Below are positions 25,337-39,700 of a stretch of 64,000 nt of DNA, in pieces. The DNA is from Rhodamnia argentea (taxonomy: Eukaryota > Streptophyta > Magnoliopsida > Myrtales > Myrtaceae). Below the pieces are notes generated by a model, which saw only the letters and a list, made by a program, of their open reading frames with translations, did no database searches and was not told where the DNA came from. The translations under genes and the position numbers were made by a program. The stretch spans positions 3,292,001 to 3,356,000 of the forward strand of contig NC_063152.1 of NCBI RefSeq assembly GCF_020921035.1, in the 5' to 3' direction. Each line of letters begins with the position of its first letter. Position 1 is the first letter of the stretch.

Positions 25337-26153
25337 TCTACCATTTCATTATGCTGGCTCGGGGCTACTGTAACTTCAGGAATAATTAGATCACGTCTTA
25401 GTACGTGAAATTAGTAATGAGGATCTATTACTCCCATGCTCACCACCACATTTGACTCATTAGCTTGATTTTAAAAAGACAAAACAAAGATTTGAAGAAA
25501 ACTAATTGCGCGGGAAAGAATTGCTCGAGCCGAAACTTTAAATATCTTGTTTGCTGATGATTCGGAATAAGAGCAGATATCCCATGAGCAGTGAGCACCC
25601 AAGCTGATCCACCGACAGTGATCTGATCGTCCATCTATGTCTAGATGAATATGTTATAACAGAGTATTCCTAAAGAATCACCTCTTACGGTGAAGGTTTA
25701 CCTTATGCTCCTGCAGATTGGCTACTAGGATAAGCTTTTATGGGTTATTCATGATGCTTATGAAAGCACCCTTTTTATGCACTTTGGATTTGATGGAAGA
25801 TGATGCCCTGGTTCGGATCAGGGTTTGTCCGAGGATCAAACAAGGGCTGAAATGTGGAGCGAGAGTCGGGAACCATGGTTGTCTTCCCTCGCTATAACTG
25901 TCTTTCAGTCGAAATTTTGAGGCACAACTATCTCAGTTTGGTGTTGACAAGTTGTGGAAGCCACAGGCCCGCATGGACTTTGATAGGTCCTGGCTGTGTG
26001 TTTCTTCATTATGAAGGTGAGGCCAACTTCGCCACCCCATCGCACGCATATGAGCTCAAAGCAACCTTATACACTATAGAGAGATTTCTACAGGATCCAC
26101 ACACATGGGGACTGAATTTCACTTCTTCCACTAAGTAGTTAGGAGTCTAGGCC
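25337..26153. other. Intergenic between the CslE pseudogene and the C2 gene
   Basis: The 3' flanks of two convergent loci. No further gene or clear repeat was recognised; the 94-codon frame at 25854-26138 has no family resemblance. Confidence 0.4.
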
Positions 26154-28296
26154 TTATCTCGTGCCCGCAACCGGAGTTTCTATCAGTTTCATCTTCAGTT
26201 GAATTTCTCCCGACTCGACCCCACAAAGCCTCAACCAAGCAACTTGTACGACCTCACCATCAACACAGGCAATGGAGCTTTCTCCAACAAGGCAGTTCTC
26301 GCTGTCGGGCACAACCTTTCTTAGCGTCGTCTCGCCAGAAGAAACCTTTAGGACCTTCCTCAATCTAGCAGCGGAGACCAATGGGTGGAGGCTGAAGTGG
26401 GCATGTCCCATTCTGTCATCAGTCTTGAAATAGTCCTTGTCAAACACTTCCTGCAGAAAGCACCACAAGTTCTTTCGAAGTTACTAGATCTCGCCGACAG
26501 AGCAGCAATTGAAAACTTTCTTTTTTTGTTTTGGTCGAACACTTGAAAACTCAACGACAGTGGAAAGAGATCGCTTTTCAGCACACTTGTTGATCTCAAA
26601 TCTAACTGCAAAGATTGACCGACTGCAGATATAGTTGAAATCTATAATGCAAGGAAGAAAGCGTAGTTTAGTTTGCTTATGTTTAAAGAGAATATTGGTC
26701 TGCTTCCAGTCTGCTGAAGATCAAAGGAAAAGTCCAAACAAAAATAGTAGGAAATAGAAAGGTGGAAATTGTGGAAGTTTTCCTGACGTGGTTGAGGCAA
26801 ATGAACACAGTTCAAGACAATCATGTTCGACATGGTTATAGTCATGAAAGCCATTACAAATTCTTTCACTTGAAATGTTGGAAGAATCCAATTTGCCATT
26901 CACAAACTAGGAAAAAGGAACATTCGCTGCCAAAGGCCCCGCACGGCTTGTGGCATAGTCAGATGAGCAGCAGATGGCATAACATTTCATTAGCAAAATG
27001 AGGCACCGTATAAGGGGCAGAAATCAGAAGCTTACCAAATTTAGAACTCCGACAGGTTCGGAGAGTGAAAAACATAGCTCTTCGTTCCAAACAGGATTGA
27101 GGCAACTGTTTATGACCTTGGTCTTTGCCACCTAGTGCAATTTAGTTTGGATGATGTCGACACAGAGGGTTAATTAAGTAACGTGAAACTCTGTAGACTC
27201 AGGAGCTAAAAATATCAGCATAAAGAGGATTTTGTATGGATGAGTATGGACTTAGGAAAGATTAAAAAGCGAGCGGGAAAGGACACGGAAGAAAGGAGAT
27301 GAACGTTCGCATTTTACGACCATTCCGGAGGACGGTCATACATAAACCGACTGTACAATTTGTGCACTGATTGACATTAGTTTTGATGTGGAAACCATGC
27401 CAATCAATGGCCCATATAAAACATTCGCATCGCCGCCTCTGTTTCTTAGCATTGCATGTCCAGAGTCACATCCCAATGCTTCAATGATCCAATTCAATGA
27501 GGAATGGGGAGGCCTTGAGATCACTTGCAACTTGTTCAAGACCCATTTGATAGTTTTGTGCTCTAGGTTTTGGCTAACGAAGCATATCCATTGGATAGAG
27601 CATATGCTCTGCTATCAAGAAGTAGATCTAAGTTGTTGGGCCAGTACAAATTGTCAGTAGAGGTTAATCTAAATGAGCGTGTGCTTGATGTGTGATTAAC
27701 TTGATATCAAGTGAGAAAAACTATCTATCCCAGATAAGTTAAAACTCAGATAGCAATAGAGACCCAAATTTCATCATCTAAAGAACAGAGCTCAACCCAG
27801 CCTCCCACCCTAAAGACATAAGTCCGTGCGGACATGCACAAGAATAGAAGGTCAAATTCGTCTACTCCTAGGAGTGGCAATGGCAAAACTACATGAATAG
27901 TGAACATGGCTTCAACAAAGCGACAATACGAGAGAAATCACCGACCTAAACTCAAATTTAACATGAAACAAACATGATTAGCTCGTTGGTATGTTTCAAT
28001 GACTCCTTGAAATCCAATTCTGCCTATAAAGCTATTTGAGCAATGACCCAAACTAGCCAAATACATAAACACATCAACACCCCATGAGTGGTCACCCTTA
28101 TGTCTCTTTTTTTCTGCACTGTAAGAACACCGAAAAAGGGAACTACACATGAACATGTGAGGAGTCATCAGAAAGCACAAATTACCTGACTGCCTAATTT
28201 GACAACAACATAAGGGTCACTGCTCTTGAAATCCCGGATCACCAATCTTTTCCCACGCACCACCGTCACCTTGAGCTGCCCCAAGTTTTCCCCCAT
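26154..28296 (-). CDS. CAR-like single C2-domain protein, 3 exons, 167 aa
   Basis: A small C2 protein of the plant CAR (C2-domain ABA-related) group, which bind membrane phospholipid in a calcium-dependent way and bring ABA receptors to the plasma membrane; the C2 part of AGD11-13 proteins is similar. Exons (minus): 28296-28186, 27131-27036, 26450-26154, each a whole number of codons. The N-terminus MGENLGQLKVTVVRGKRL leads into RDFKSSDPYVVVKLG, NPVWNEEL and FDKDYFKTDDRMGHA, holding the calcium-site Asp residues of both loops. The stretch at about residues 100-140 fits the CAR-specific insert. No ArfGAP zinc finger precedes it. Introns are 1.05 kb and 0.59 kb and show no clear transposon. Confidence 0.85.
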
Positions 28297-30781
28297 TTGC
28301 TCACTCCTACACTTCCTTTCCACTTGAAGAAATAAGAAAACCTCACAGAACCCAGACTCATCAACACAAACTCGGAGGAAAGGACCATAAGATGTTCTTG
28401 AATGAACTACAATTGATTATACAGGGAAAAGGGAATAGAAACATCTTTGACATTCTAATATCATCTTGGACCAGGTGACAGTAAATTTCATGCTGGAAGA
28501 AGTCGACAAAAAACGATTTTGCTCAACGTCAGAGAGAGAACCAACCTGCTTGGGGCGTGGGCGAAGAAGGACGACGAGGAGCAAAGCTTCAACGGGACAA
28601 TTTTGGGTTAAGAAGACGATATTGGAATTACCCAAAAAGCATGGTCATACTTCAAATCTACCGACATCAGGAAAAAGGATGTCTTTTTCATATTGAAAAG
28701 AGGCGCATGCAAACAAAGAGACGTGAACAATTCAGAAACAGAAAAGAGACAACGCGGGGTCAAAGCACTAAGGAGCAAGCGTCCCATCAGACAAAAACCT
28801 TTCTGTTGTTTGGTAATGAAGCGTCAGACAAACTCATGAGCACCCTCCCCCCTGGGAAGGGTCAATGTTTGTGCAAAATTAAGCAATAGGACAAGTGATT
28901 TGCCTGTGCTGTTGGGCTCTGCCTGATGCTTAGCTCGGCTGCCCCTGTATGTTTCTCTCTCCTCTTTCTTGTTTTTCATCAACCATCATCTACTCTCTCT
29001 TCTCCTTTTCTTGTTTGCACTCTTTTGATTTGGGCCATCATGGTTCATGCATGGAGCGCGGAGAGTAACCCTCACGCATGACCACGAGTCGTTTTGGTAT
29101 GGTGGGTCAAAGTTGGCAGACATAAATTCCAGTCAATGTTTGGTTGTTTTAAGACTTCTTAATGGGTTCCCATTCCAGTCAAAAAGTCCATATCTTGAAC
29201 AAGTTAGGTCATTACAGACTAAAAAATGACATTCTCCTGAAGTAATCGATTTAGTAAAAGATCTCATTTAACTATTTTCCTTCCTCCTTCGTCTGAATCC
29301 TCAAATACTCAAGAAACCGGTTCACTCTATCAGTATCAATTCAGATTGAATTGAATGTTGAATAGAACCTCCTGTTTTCCTATGAGATTAACATTAATGG
29401 TTCCAAATCAAACCAAATCATCGATTCAGGTTTCGGTGAAGTTATCAATAACACGTGAGCTGCACTCGGGTTGAGAAAGTTGGGTTGGTTTGAACACGGC
29501 TATTTACAAACACCATGATGTTCTATCTGAAAGAAAGACACATTTGGAAAGATCGTCTTTATAGTATAACGTGCCTTTTGTCCATCTCCTAGCAGAACGA
29601 ATTGGCAGTGGATGATCCCCAGAGAGAAATAGAAATCAAGACTGAGGTCCTCATAGATGATGCTCAACCAGGGAGCATTGATTGGCATGAGTGGACCTCC
29701 AGGGCAGTAGTACCATGCAACCTGTTGGCCATTGCATCTGCGGCTCTGTGGCTACTATTCGCTGCCTCGAGATTCTACTTGAACTGCCACTTGCTTTTGA
29801 CGGCCGTCGCGTCGGCAAAGGTATCTCATGCAACTCTTGTGATCTATGTTCATATCATACAAACATCTACGTTGGATTTTTGCGCTCCCCCCCACATTGC
29901 AGCCATTCATTGTGAACGCGTAGAGATTCCCAGTTCTATGGTTGTGAATTGATTTGCAATTTCTGGTCCGAAGTTTGGAATTAGCTGTCAAATAATCCGT
30001 GGATATTAGTCGTTAGAGATAATTAGGATATTTTATTCTTCTGGATGAAGAAGTGTTACAATGAGTAAAACATCAATAACAATGGCCAACTAAAGTATAG
30101 AACCTAATTGTTTGCTATAACATATAAATATACAATTTCAATGGAGTACTGGGTTTTCTCGAGGAAACACGTAAGAAAAAAAACACATCATTCATCTATT
30201 TTTATTTCCCTATTGCGTCCCATCGAATCAATGTAAAACAGGCCACTGAAATCCGAAACGAAGCTAAGGAAACCTCGAGAAAGCTACACTCATGAAAACG
30301 AGCTGTGTCATTGAAAAAGTTCCTCTAATGTATACTTATCATGTACAACTATCAAAATACACCATATGACCTAAAGAAGAATAGTAGATATGGGACCTAA
30401 CAAGCGTCGGCGAGCAGTAGTATCTGTCGGCGCTGTAGCGATTCAAACAATAAATCCACTATCATAAACATCTTCTGTACAAGAGACTAGCATTTGAACA
30501 ATCCCTAACTGCTAAGACAGCTTCTTCCACAAACACATGAATCATTGGTGAACATCCTATTGCTACAAGTATAGAGCATCAGTTGTATGATCATCTGTTA
30601 ACGTGGGAACGTCAGCAAGGGATATTCTACAGGTGCTCCGGTCTATCAAATCTTGCCGACGGAGTTGGATTCCATTCCCTCCCCTTTGTTGGTTGTGCTA
30701 GTTCCAATAGAGGCTTTATGATTTTGACACCTACAACTGCATAAAATTCTACAAAAGACTAGATGAAGCAAGAAAACTGAA
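28297..30781. other. Intergenic between the C2 gene and PDS5
   Basis: It should hold the C2 gene promoter and the PDS5 3' end. The only open frame of note is 29602-29952, listed separately. No clear transposon ends were found. Confidence 0.4.
29602..29820 (+). other. Unassigned open frame, possible exon remnant
   Basis: An open frame of about 73 codons reads MAVDDPQREIEIKTEVLIDD, then WHEWTSRAVV and a hydrophobic stretch of about 22 residues (LLAIASAALWLLFAASRFYL), ending ASAK just before a GTATCT donor-like site. An acceptor-like CTCCTAGCAG lies shortly upstream. I do not recognise the family. It could be one exon of a broken gene, a single-pass membrane peptide, or chance. Confidence 0.2.
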
Positions 30782-33700
30782 TCAGCCTACCCTCCTCGAG
30801 CTTGATTTCCCTACTCGACTCTTCCACAGTTTCTGCAATGTATCAGAAGATCGTATCAGAGGCCAAAAAGATTACCAAGGTCTCACGGAAATCTAAAATG
30901 ATCAGCAAAGCAAAGAAAGTACAAGAGGCTCATCATCGGGAATTTCCATCTGTGCAACCATGGATGCTTTTAAGGATTTACTATCCGATTTCTTTTTGCT
31001 TTTAGATTTGCTGCCAGCAGACTTCGTTTCCAAATCGTTCCCTTTACGAACTCTTTTAGCTGGAGGACCCTCTTCTTCATCAGATTCCTGATCATCTGCT
31101 CGGAAACTGTCCATATCGCTGTGTTCCTCCTCTTCATCACGAGCTTCAGCACTACTGGGGCTATTCTCCATTTCTTTAACCCATTTCCGTTTAGAAAATG
31201 AACGCATCTCTGTGTCAGATTCATCCCCCTGTATTTGTTTCCCATCAACTTCTTCGGCATCTGGATCTTCCGAGTTACCTAGAATACAATACATAATTCT
31301 TCATGTCCAAATACAGTTTAATAGATCATCCTAATTTCCTCCCCAGACCTACTTAACCTAATTAATAGTTTACTGCACTAGGTGGAGTCTGCAACATGAC
31401 TGAGCACTCACTAAACAGAAGCATTATACTCCAATTACATTTAACTATAATGACCATAGCAATAGATCGTCACTGCAGTACACTCTCAGAAGAAAATCAA
31501 GAATCTTTTAAATCCATAGACAACAAATCCATGTAATACAAGAGAATATTTGTTAATTGAGAAGTGACATATTCTTGTTAGAGAGTTCTACGTATAACAA
31601 TTAGAAAGGATGTAGAAAGGAAAATCGTAGCGTGTTGTATTATTATTCAATGAAATCAAATATTATACAAAATATGCCCTAAAGCTCCGGAGACTATTTT
31701 ACCCTTACGATACTTCGAACAAATATATAGCAAAGGTTGAGGATACTCTTTGAACCATGGGAACATAACTAAAAAACAGCTCTCAAACGGATCACATGGA
31801 GCTCCCACAGCAAATATGCATGCAAGAGCAAGTACAGTGACTAATGGGCAAAGGAGAACTAGAATATTTACCACATACTGCATTGCATCAACAAGATGAC
31901 ACTATCTCACCTGATTCAACATAATCTTTAGAAGTTGTGGGATCAGCATCTGATAGATCAGAGACCCCCTTTCCCTCAGCATCACCAAAGACAGTTTCTG
32001 ATGTACTTCGAGGGTTAGGCTTTTTCTTTGGAGTTCTTTTTCCTTTCACTCTACAAATGAAGAATTTTTTATTTAAATTTTGAAGAAAAAAGACATCTAA
32101 TTGCTGAACAGTCTAGTAAAATCCACTTACATCTTCACCGATTCTTTAATCCCCTTAGAACTGCCCGTAACCTTTTCTTTCTGACCAGTTGAACTGCAAA
32201 GAATACAAGGGATCATTATTCGCAGCACATGCCAAAAAGAAAAGAAGGCTTCCGACAGTTTGCTTGCACTTGTATAAGTCCAGATACATAATAATTTTAT
32301 GAAGTAGACTTCTAGGGAGACGGGACAAGGAAGACAAACTTCTAATCAAATGGTAACAGAAAGGACAAGGGGATAAACTTTATGCACATGGAGATAGATG
32401 CTTACACTTTCTTCGCAGAAGAGCCCTTCAACGATTTTAACTTCTGTTAGAGAGATTCAGAGAGAGAGTTAAACCTAAACTGGTTTGTAGAGAAAACAAT
32501 GAATGCATTGGTAAAGCATCGTAAGACAACTAGAAACATGGTACCCTGACCTTTGCAGGTTTACGCCCCTTGTCCATGAGTTCCCATCGCTCCTTTTCCA
32601 AGTTGAGTATTTCAACATCTCCATCATCATAAAGAACCTTGTCATGAAACATCCAGCAGTTTCGAATAAGAATGCACAATGAAACTAAAACTTAAGACTG
32701 TCCTGATAATTAAATATAAAAGCTTGAGGAAAGGTATTTTTCACTCACAACATGCTTCTTTTTTTCGGTGTCATATGACTTGATAGTACCTTGATAGAAC
32801 CTGTTTGACCAACAGCATATATCATGTAAAAAAGGCATGACTCAGTCGGAACAGGGAAAGCTCAGCAAAAAGAGCTGGATGAGAGGTGAGTTACAACGGA
32901 ACTGACATGCAAATGAAGAGGAAAAACGAAATTAATTTAAGAGAAAATGGTAGATAAAGGGATAACAAAGATCATGTCATTTGCCCCTATCTGCAAAAAA
33001 ACTGACAATGTACATAAATTATTTAAAGAAATACCATAACATCTGTTACCTACACTTCTAGAATTTGGCATCGTCAAAAGCAACTGACTGGATATTGTAT
33101 CGAACAACCTATATCCTAATTCCAGAATATTGTATTGACTTTAAGAGTTACCAGCACATAATCAGATAATTAGTCACTCACTTCTTATCCATTGGCCACC
33201 AAACTTTTATCTTGCATCCGATTAGGTCTTCAAGATCTCCAATATCCTTCAATGTGCACTGAAAGATAACAGCAACATAGGGAGTAACAGATTAAAAAAC
33301 ACAAATTGCAGCTACTGAATGGCAGGTTAAGCTAGACAGAGTCATCCACAAAGGCAAATGACAATCATGTTGAGGATTGAACAACATAACATCAACATAT
33401 AACATAACTGTTATTCCATATGATCAATGAACATAATGAAAAAAAGGCACAACTCATGAAACCCACTTATGCCAGTAGTCAATAAAATCATCACCGACTA
33501 ATCTTTACTACTTCAGAAGAACTGAAAATGAATAATGTCTTAGGAACTGAAAGCCCTTAGCATCCTGATCCTTGAAGCAACATTACACGTTTCACACACT
33601 ATTAACAAGGGTTAAATATGTGTCAAGTAAAAAGAAAGAAGTTACCCTCGCCAACCCAGCAATGCTTTTTCGTTTCCTCTTCTTGGATGAACCCCCAGGG

Positions 33701-36700
33701 GACTTTACATCATTTGTACTAGCCTTATCAGCCTCCAACTGAGAAAGAGAGGGATGGTGATGACGATGATTTTAATGAAAGAGAAAAGTACACACAAAAT
33801 GGAAAATCATCTAACGTGAAGGTATATCACCTTCAGATCATTGTCAAGAACTTCTCGACCTTCATGTGCCTCATCAGTATGACCTCTATCAGACCCTTTG
33901 ACAGAGTGCCCCATAGGGGAACTTCTTTTCTTGCGAAAGCTTGATACTAATAAGTCAGAATCAATCAAAGATGCTTTACTTTCCGACTCCTTAGCATTCT
34001 CTGCACTCATGAGAATAACTTCAATTAGTAACAATACTTGAAACTGAACAATAAAATGGACCTGATGAAGGGGATCTAGTTACATACTATTAGGTGATTT
34101 TACAGCACCATGTGCAGATGAAGACCTCTTGCGCTTAGGTATGGGACTTGCCGTAGCATCACTGCCTTCGCTTTTTTCACCATTTTGATATCTTAGTTGA
34201 GATTTTGTACCTTTCGTGTGACGATGTTCATGACCATTAACAGAATCCAACTTGGCAGACATGTCCATAGTGTCCAAATTTATTTGTCTAACCATATTCA
34301 AGACATCAATATCGTTTTCAGGCTTTCTTATTTCACTAGTCTTGCTTTTTGTCGCTTTTCTGCCCTTCTTTCCACGAGATTTCATATGTTTTGCAATTTT
34401 CTTTAGTGGGAGTTCGTTTCCATCTTGTTCATCAACCTTAGAATCCTCTTCCTCTGGATTTTCTGAAAGAACCTGATGTGCCCCAAAAAGAAACAGTAAG
34501 AAATAATGTAAAGCAAAAAGCAAGTCAATTTAAATTCACAGAAAACTGAAAATGCTATTCAGAACATACATTGCTAAATGTTTCCAATTTCAGTGACTCA
34601 AAGTGTGTCAAGATACTCTCATCAGCCAACCAAGTCTTTCCTTCATTTGCCTATCAGAGAAGTGAACGAATACACAAGTCAACATGATATGCTTTATATG
34701 GGCAACAAAACATGATAACCTTTTAATTTGGAAACATTAGAGGGCAAACAAATACAACAAATACATATAAGAGCATCTTGCATCAATCTTCAAACAGAAT
34801 ATGCCTGTTTTACGGAAACAAGTGGAAGAAGCCAAATAAAAGCTGCACGTCTTTAAAGGCTTCATCTGATTCTATCGTCTCTTTATCCTGACTGCATGGA
34901 CTTGCCGTTTGACCAAAAGATCCTATTCTCCTACTCACCTTCTCTTAGCTGATGGGGGGAGAAACTATTACTTTTTTAAAGAAACATATTAATACCATGA
35001 AAAACAGGCCAGACTAGCTTCTTAATACATGCTTACAGAAAATCCTATCGCTCACATTTAATTGCCAATGTTTCCTTTGTAGCTTAACTCTTTGAGATTA
35101 CACTATTCTCTCAGAATCAACAATCAGAACTTGGGTTCCCATATTAATCCTGTCCCCACAATCATAGCAGAAAGAGCCCGGTAGCAAATTACTATTTAGT
35201 AAATCAACATATAGCTCTCTCAAAACTGTTCAACAAACTTAGTATATACCCAATCTATCCACAATAAGTTTCTCACTTTTACCTGTAGGTATACGTCAAT
35301 TTTATTTTCAATCAGCAAATGAGATATGACCCTTTTAGGACAGAAAGCATGAAGAGCTATCGATAGGATTGCTATCAAATACAACGATAGAATGTAACAA
35401 GCCATAATACTACCATGCAAGGGCATGCATGAATTCCTTAGCGAAAGTGCCATAAATTTCCAGATCATGTAGGGACTTATTAACAGATATACAATAGAAT
35501 CAAGCCTGTCGAGCAAAAAATTACATATAAATCAAGCCTATGCATGAGCTGTGATCCAAATTTTTCACATAATTAGACAGAATATTCCAGTCATAGAATG
35601 AGGCCTATTGCAAATATTAAGATTGCAAATGCCTGTCAATAGAAATAAGGTTAGTCGTTGATCTTCAGACACTTGCCTCAGAGTTATCCCCTTCTTTAGT
35701 TTCATATGATTTGTAAAGCATCAGAGGGAGAGAAACTGATGGAGGCGTCACTTGCAAGCTGCTATCTGCTTGAGTCAACCTCTTCATAATTGACAGTCCA
35801 AGGTCACATATAGCATGTGCATTCTGATAATTACAAAGATGGAACAGATAAGATCATAACAATTAATTGTGAGTGTCTGATTGTAAAGTCTTACAAATAA
35901 ACTACTGCAGTTTTTACTATAGTGTCCTTAATTAGGCAACCATCAAGGTTTTCCATTTCTTTGTCCTTGCTAATGCTTCAAAAGGGAAAATAAGCCACAA
36001 TAAACTATTGTAGGAGGTAAAACCAGAAAAGAACGGGATAGATCTTTTACAACCTTTGTCTTTGCTGAATCAACAGCATCTTCTGAGCACTTGATATTCT
36101 GCAATATAGAAATTACCACAGGAACACTCTCCTTATCCTTTTTTGGGCCCGCTTCTGATTTGCCATCATCCTCTCCATTTACTAGAGTCGAAAGAAAAAA
36201 GTACAACAGCCTGAAACACAAAGACAATATCATGTGCCATAAGTACAGTCTGTTGTTAGCAACATGACAAATGTCCATAGCACCTTCACAAACAAACTCA
36301 TGGTAAACACAAGCTCTAAGGATAAAACATTGCGTAAATTCAAGCTCTTAGCCACAAGGAAGTTCTTATGTATCAATTGCATAAACTTCAGAATCAACTG
36401 TATGAGCTAATATTGGCCCCCTACATAGGTTTTCAGCATCAACACCCCAAACCAAAGTCAGCATGAGTTCAATCCTAATGCATCATTTCATATGCATAAG
36501 GATTCAAGATGCTTCATAAAAAAATGTAGCAAATATGGGAGCAACCCATTGGTAAGACTTTCTATGCAGGCAGTCTATCAATAGCAAGTGGCATACACGT
36601 TAACACAATTAAGAAAAAAAATTATGACAAGAAAAGAGAAGTAGAGGCAAATATGACTGCGGAAGAATTCACATCTAGCATTAGCTCCTGGATTAGCACA

Positions 36701-39700
36701 TTCTTAAATAGTCATGAGGATATTTTTTTTCTTTTGTTTGCATGTGTGTGGATTATATAAGCCTACTACCACGATCATGCAAATTTAGGACTAATACATT
36801 GACAACAGCCAAAGAAAGAACGCTACATGGGCCAAGCATTTAAAAGCAGAAATAAACAGAAAATACTAGAATCTATCCTGAATAACCCTTTCATGACAAG
36901 ATGATTTACCTATATATATCTTCATAGGCTTTAATGTCCTTGCAATCGTCAATGTTAGGACACGAATGATGAGCCAGAGCATGCACCAGGTATGTGAGAA
37001 TGTACTCCGGATAAGCAGTAACAGAGTTTGTATCACTTTGCATAGCTAGTTGCCTTGCCTTTAATTGATATTGAGTCTGTATGATATCAGCTAGATTCTG
37101 TTTTTCCTGTATATGTGAGCAAGACAATAATTATGCATCTTATCAAGATTTGGTTTCCATGTGGTAGGCATTATTTAGAGGAACATCATTTCATTTCAAA
37201 CAAGGCATCGTTAATCACCTCTTCAAACTCTGAGGTCTTCAAGCCAACTATCCCAAACAGGAAGGCACAAGCATATTTTGCATCAAGTACACGATCCTTT
37301 ATATATTGATGGATTTTGCTCAGGAATGTTTTCCTGGCTTTAGGGAAACCAATCTACAAATTTGAAAGTAATGAATATGGTCATCATTTACCACCACATA
37401 AACACCAGTAATAGCATAAATACTTTAGGTTTGTACCACTCCAGTAAGGCAAGGAAATACAAGATAAAAACAATGTAATTAAATAAAAATATCAACCTCT
37501 GACAACGCCCTTAGAGTCAAGTGGAATATGTCCACCGGGATCTTTTCGTCCCACTGTTTTGCCAGACGGATAATTGCCTTTGCAGCAGCCAGCTTCATAT
37601 GAGCCTTATCAACTGAACTGTGAGAGTCCAAAAAGCAAAGTCCTCGTAAAAAAATAAAAGGTAAAAACTTTAAGACACCAAAAGTGAGACAGGCATGTTT
37701 TACCTTGATTTGACATCTTCTGCCATTTCTCCAAACAAAAGAACGTTTTTAAGAGTTGCCAAGAGGCCGTCAATTCCAGGACGAAGATGAGCATCTTTGG
37801 CGGGCAAATAACTCTTGACCAGTGTCTTGATTCCATATATCTGCAAATGCAGAAATATGAGCACGGAAGACGGTTGCACTTGATATTCATCAAAGACACA
37901 AAATAAACAACGTGAGCAGCATGCATCCATATATCGTATCATTCCTAAAAAAGGAAAGGCCTTGCTTCTTCCAAATCTACTAACCTTCATCATACAAAGT
38001 TCACTTCTATCACCCCAGCTTGACTCTGTATTTTCATCCGCCTCCTGCAACAGTTGACAGATACTTTAGGAAACACAAATTGCCAAAATTCTATAAGGGA
38101 TGTAAGCCCACAAGTAAAAATCCAGCAGACATACGTCACTGCACATCAGAATCTTGCTTTTTATGAACTCTGTAATTTCATCTTCCCTAGTCTCAAAAAC
38201 TGGCATTGCAGTTTGAGCTATGCATCCTAGAGATTGGAGAACAGCCGGTAACTGCGTCTTATCCTCCAGCATATCCACCAGCCTCTGTACACAAATGAGA
38301 AAAATAGATGATTACACCTTAATCGTAAGCTGGGAGAACATGATCCTCTAATTGAAGGGTAGTGAACAAACCTTATACAATACAGATAGTGACTTCAGGC
38401 CGTCATCCTTTGTTATTGCTGCTAAAGCATGTACAGCATACTTAGCCTGTCTTCGACTACCTTGTAAGCATAACCTCTCCAATATAAGGTCCACCGAGCT
38501 GCAAAGTTAAACACAAACAAAATCAGTCAGACACCAGAATGTACTTGAGTAGATCCAAACTAAACAAAAAAAAAAAGGGAGATCTTACAACTATACCTTG
38601 AGGAAGTCGCAAGCTGTTCTCTTACGATACCACCAGCCTTCGCTAGAATGTGAAGGGCCCCCTCCTTAATTGTATCATTGTCTTCCTTGATAAAATTCAC
38701 TAGTTCTTCCTCAACCCCAACGAGCAGCGAGGGGCTGTACCGTGCAAGAAGCTGCAAAACAGAGAGCAAAGAGAATTCAGAAGCAAATATCCAGTTGGAG
38801 AGAAAAACCACAGCCCACGTACAAGGAAGAGTAAAAAAGCAAAGCAACAGCGTCCGCGTAGAAAGAAAGGAAGAGGATAATACAAGAACATCGGAAGAGG
38901 CCATTTGAGTGTGATGCCATTGCCATAAATAACAGAGGGGAAAACTAAAAATTCACATTTAGACAAAACAGAGGCAATATTCCATGAAAATAGAACTGTC
39001 AACACAAAAATAAGCCACTGAGATAGCAACTGGATAAAATGTGCAACAGCACGTCAAGCTACAAATGCAGGGAAAGGGTCAACCATGATCCCCGTAAAAG
39101 TACAGGCTTCTCAACTGACTGAATTGTCCAACACATGCAAAACATGTGAAGGGAAATTAATAAAGCAGTCAAACAACATGTACCTAAAACAATGGTCAAA
39201 CAAGTTTCTTTACCACTAAAGTATTCATGCAAGATGATATGAGAGGAGTATTTCCAGCACTTTTCTGAGTAGACACTTCGAGAATAATCTCCTTCACATG
39301 CTCCTTGCTGAACAGCAGATAAGAACACTTCACTGATAATGTGCCAAGAAATTCATAAAGTCGGTGTTTTTCACCAAGAATCTTCAGCAAATTATCCTGC
39401 AAATTAGAAAATAAAGCTATTGAAATATAATCGTGTAAAAACTCTCTCAAATTTTTTCCTTTCCTTGAGAGAGATTCATTGCTAGTTTTAGTGCAAACCT
39501 GATATAAACGAGACTCATCAAAACTAGTATCTGGATCTAGGAGACCCGCCAAAATCTTCCAGACATTAGTGTCCTTTAACTGATCGAGAATCTGAAAATT
39601 CTCCTCTGCTTTTGCTGGGTCGGGAAAGAACCGAGACATAATTTTGAAGCAGAATTGCACCTTCTTCTGGATTTCTGGAGCATCATCATTCTGCAGTTGG

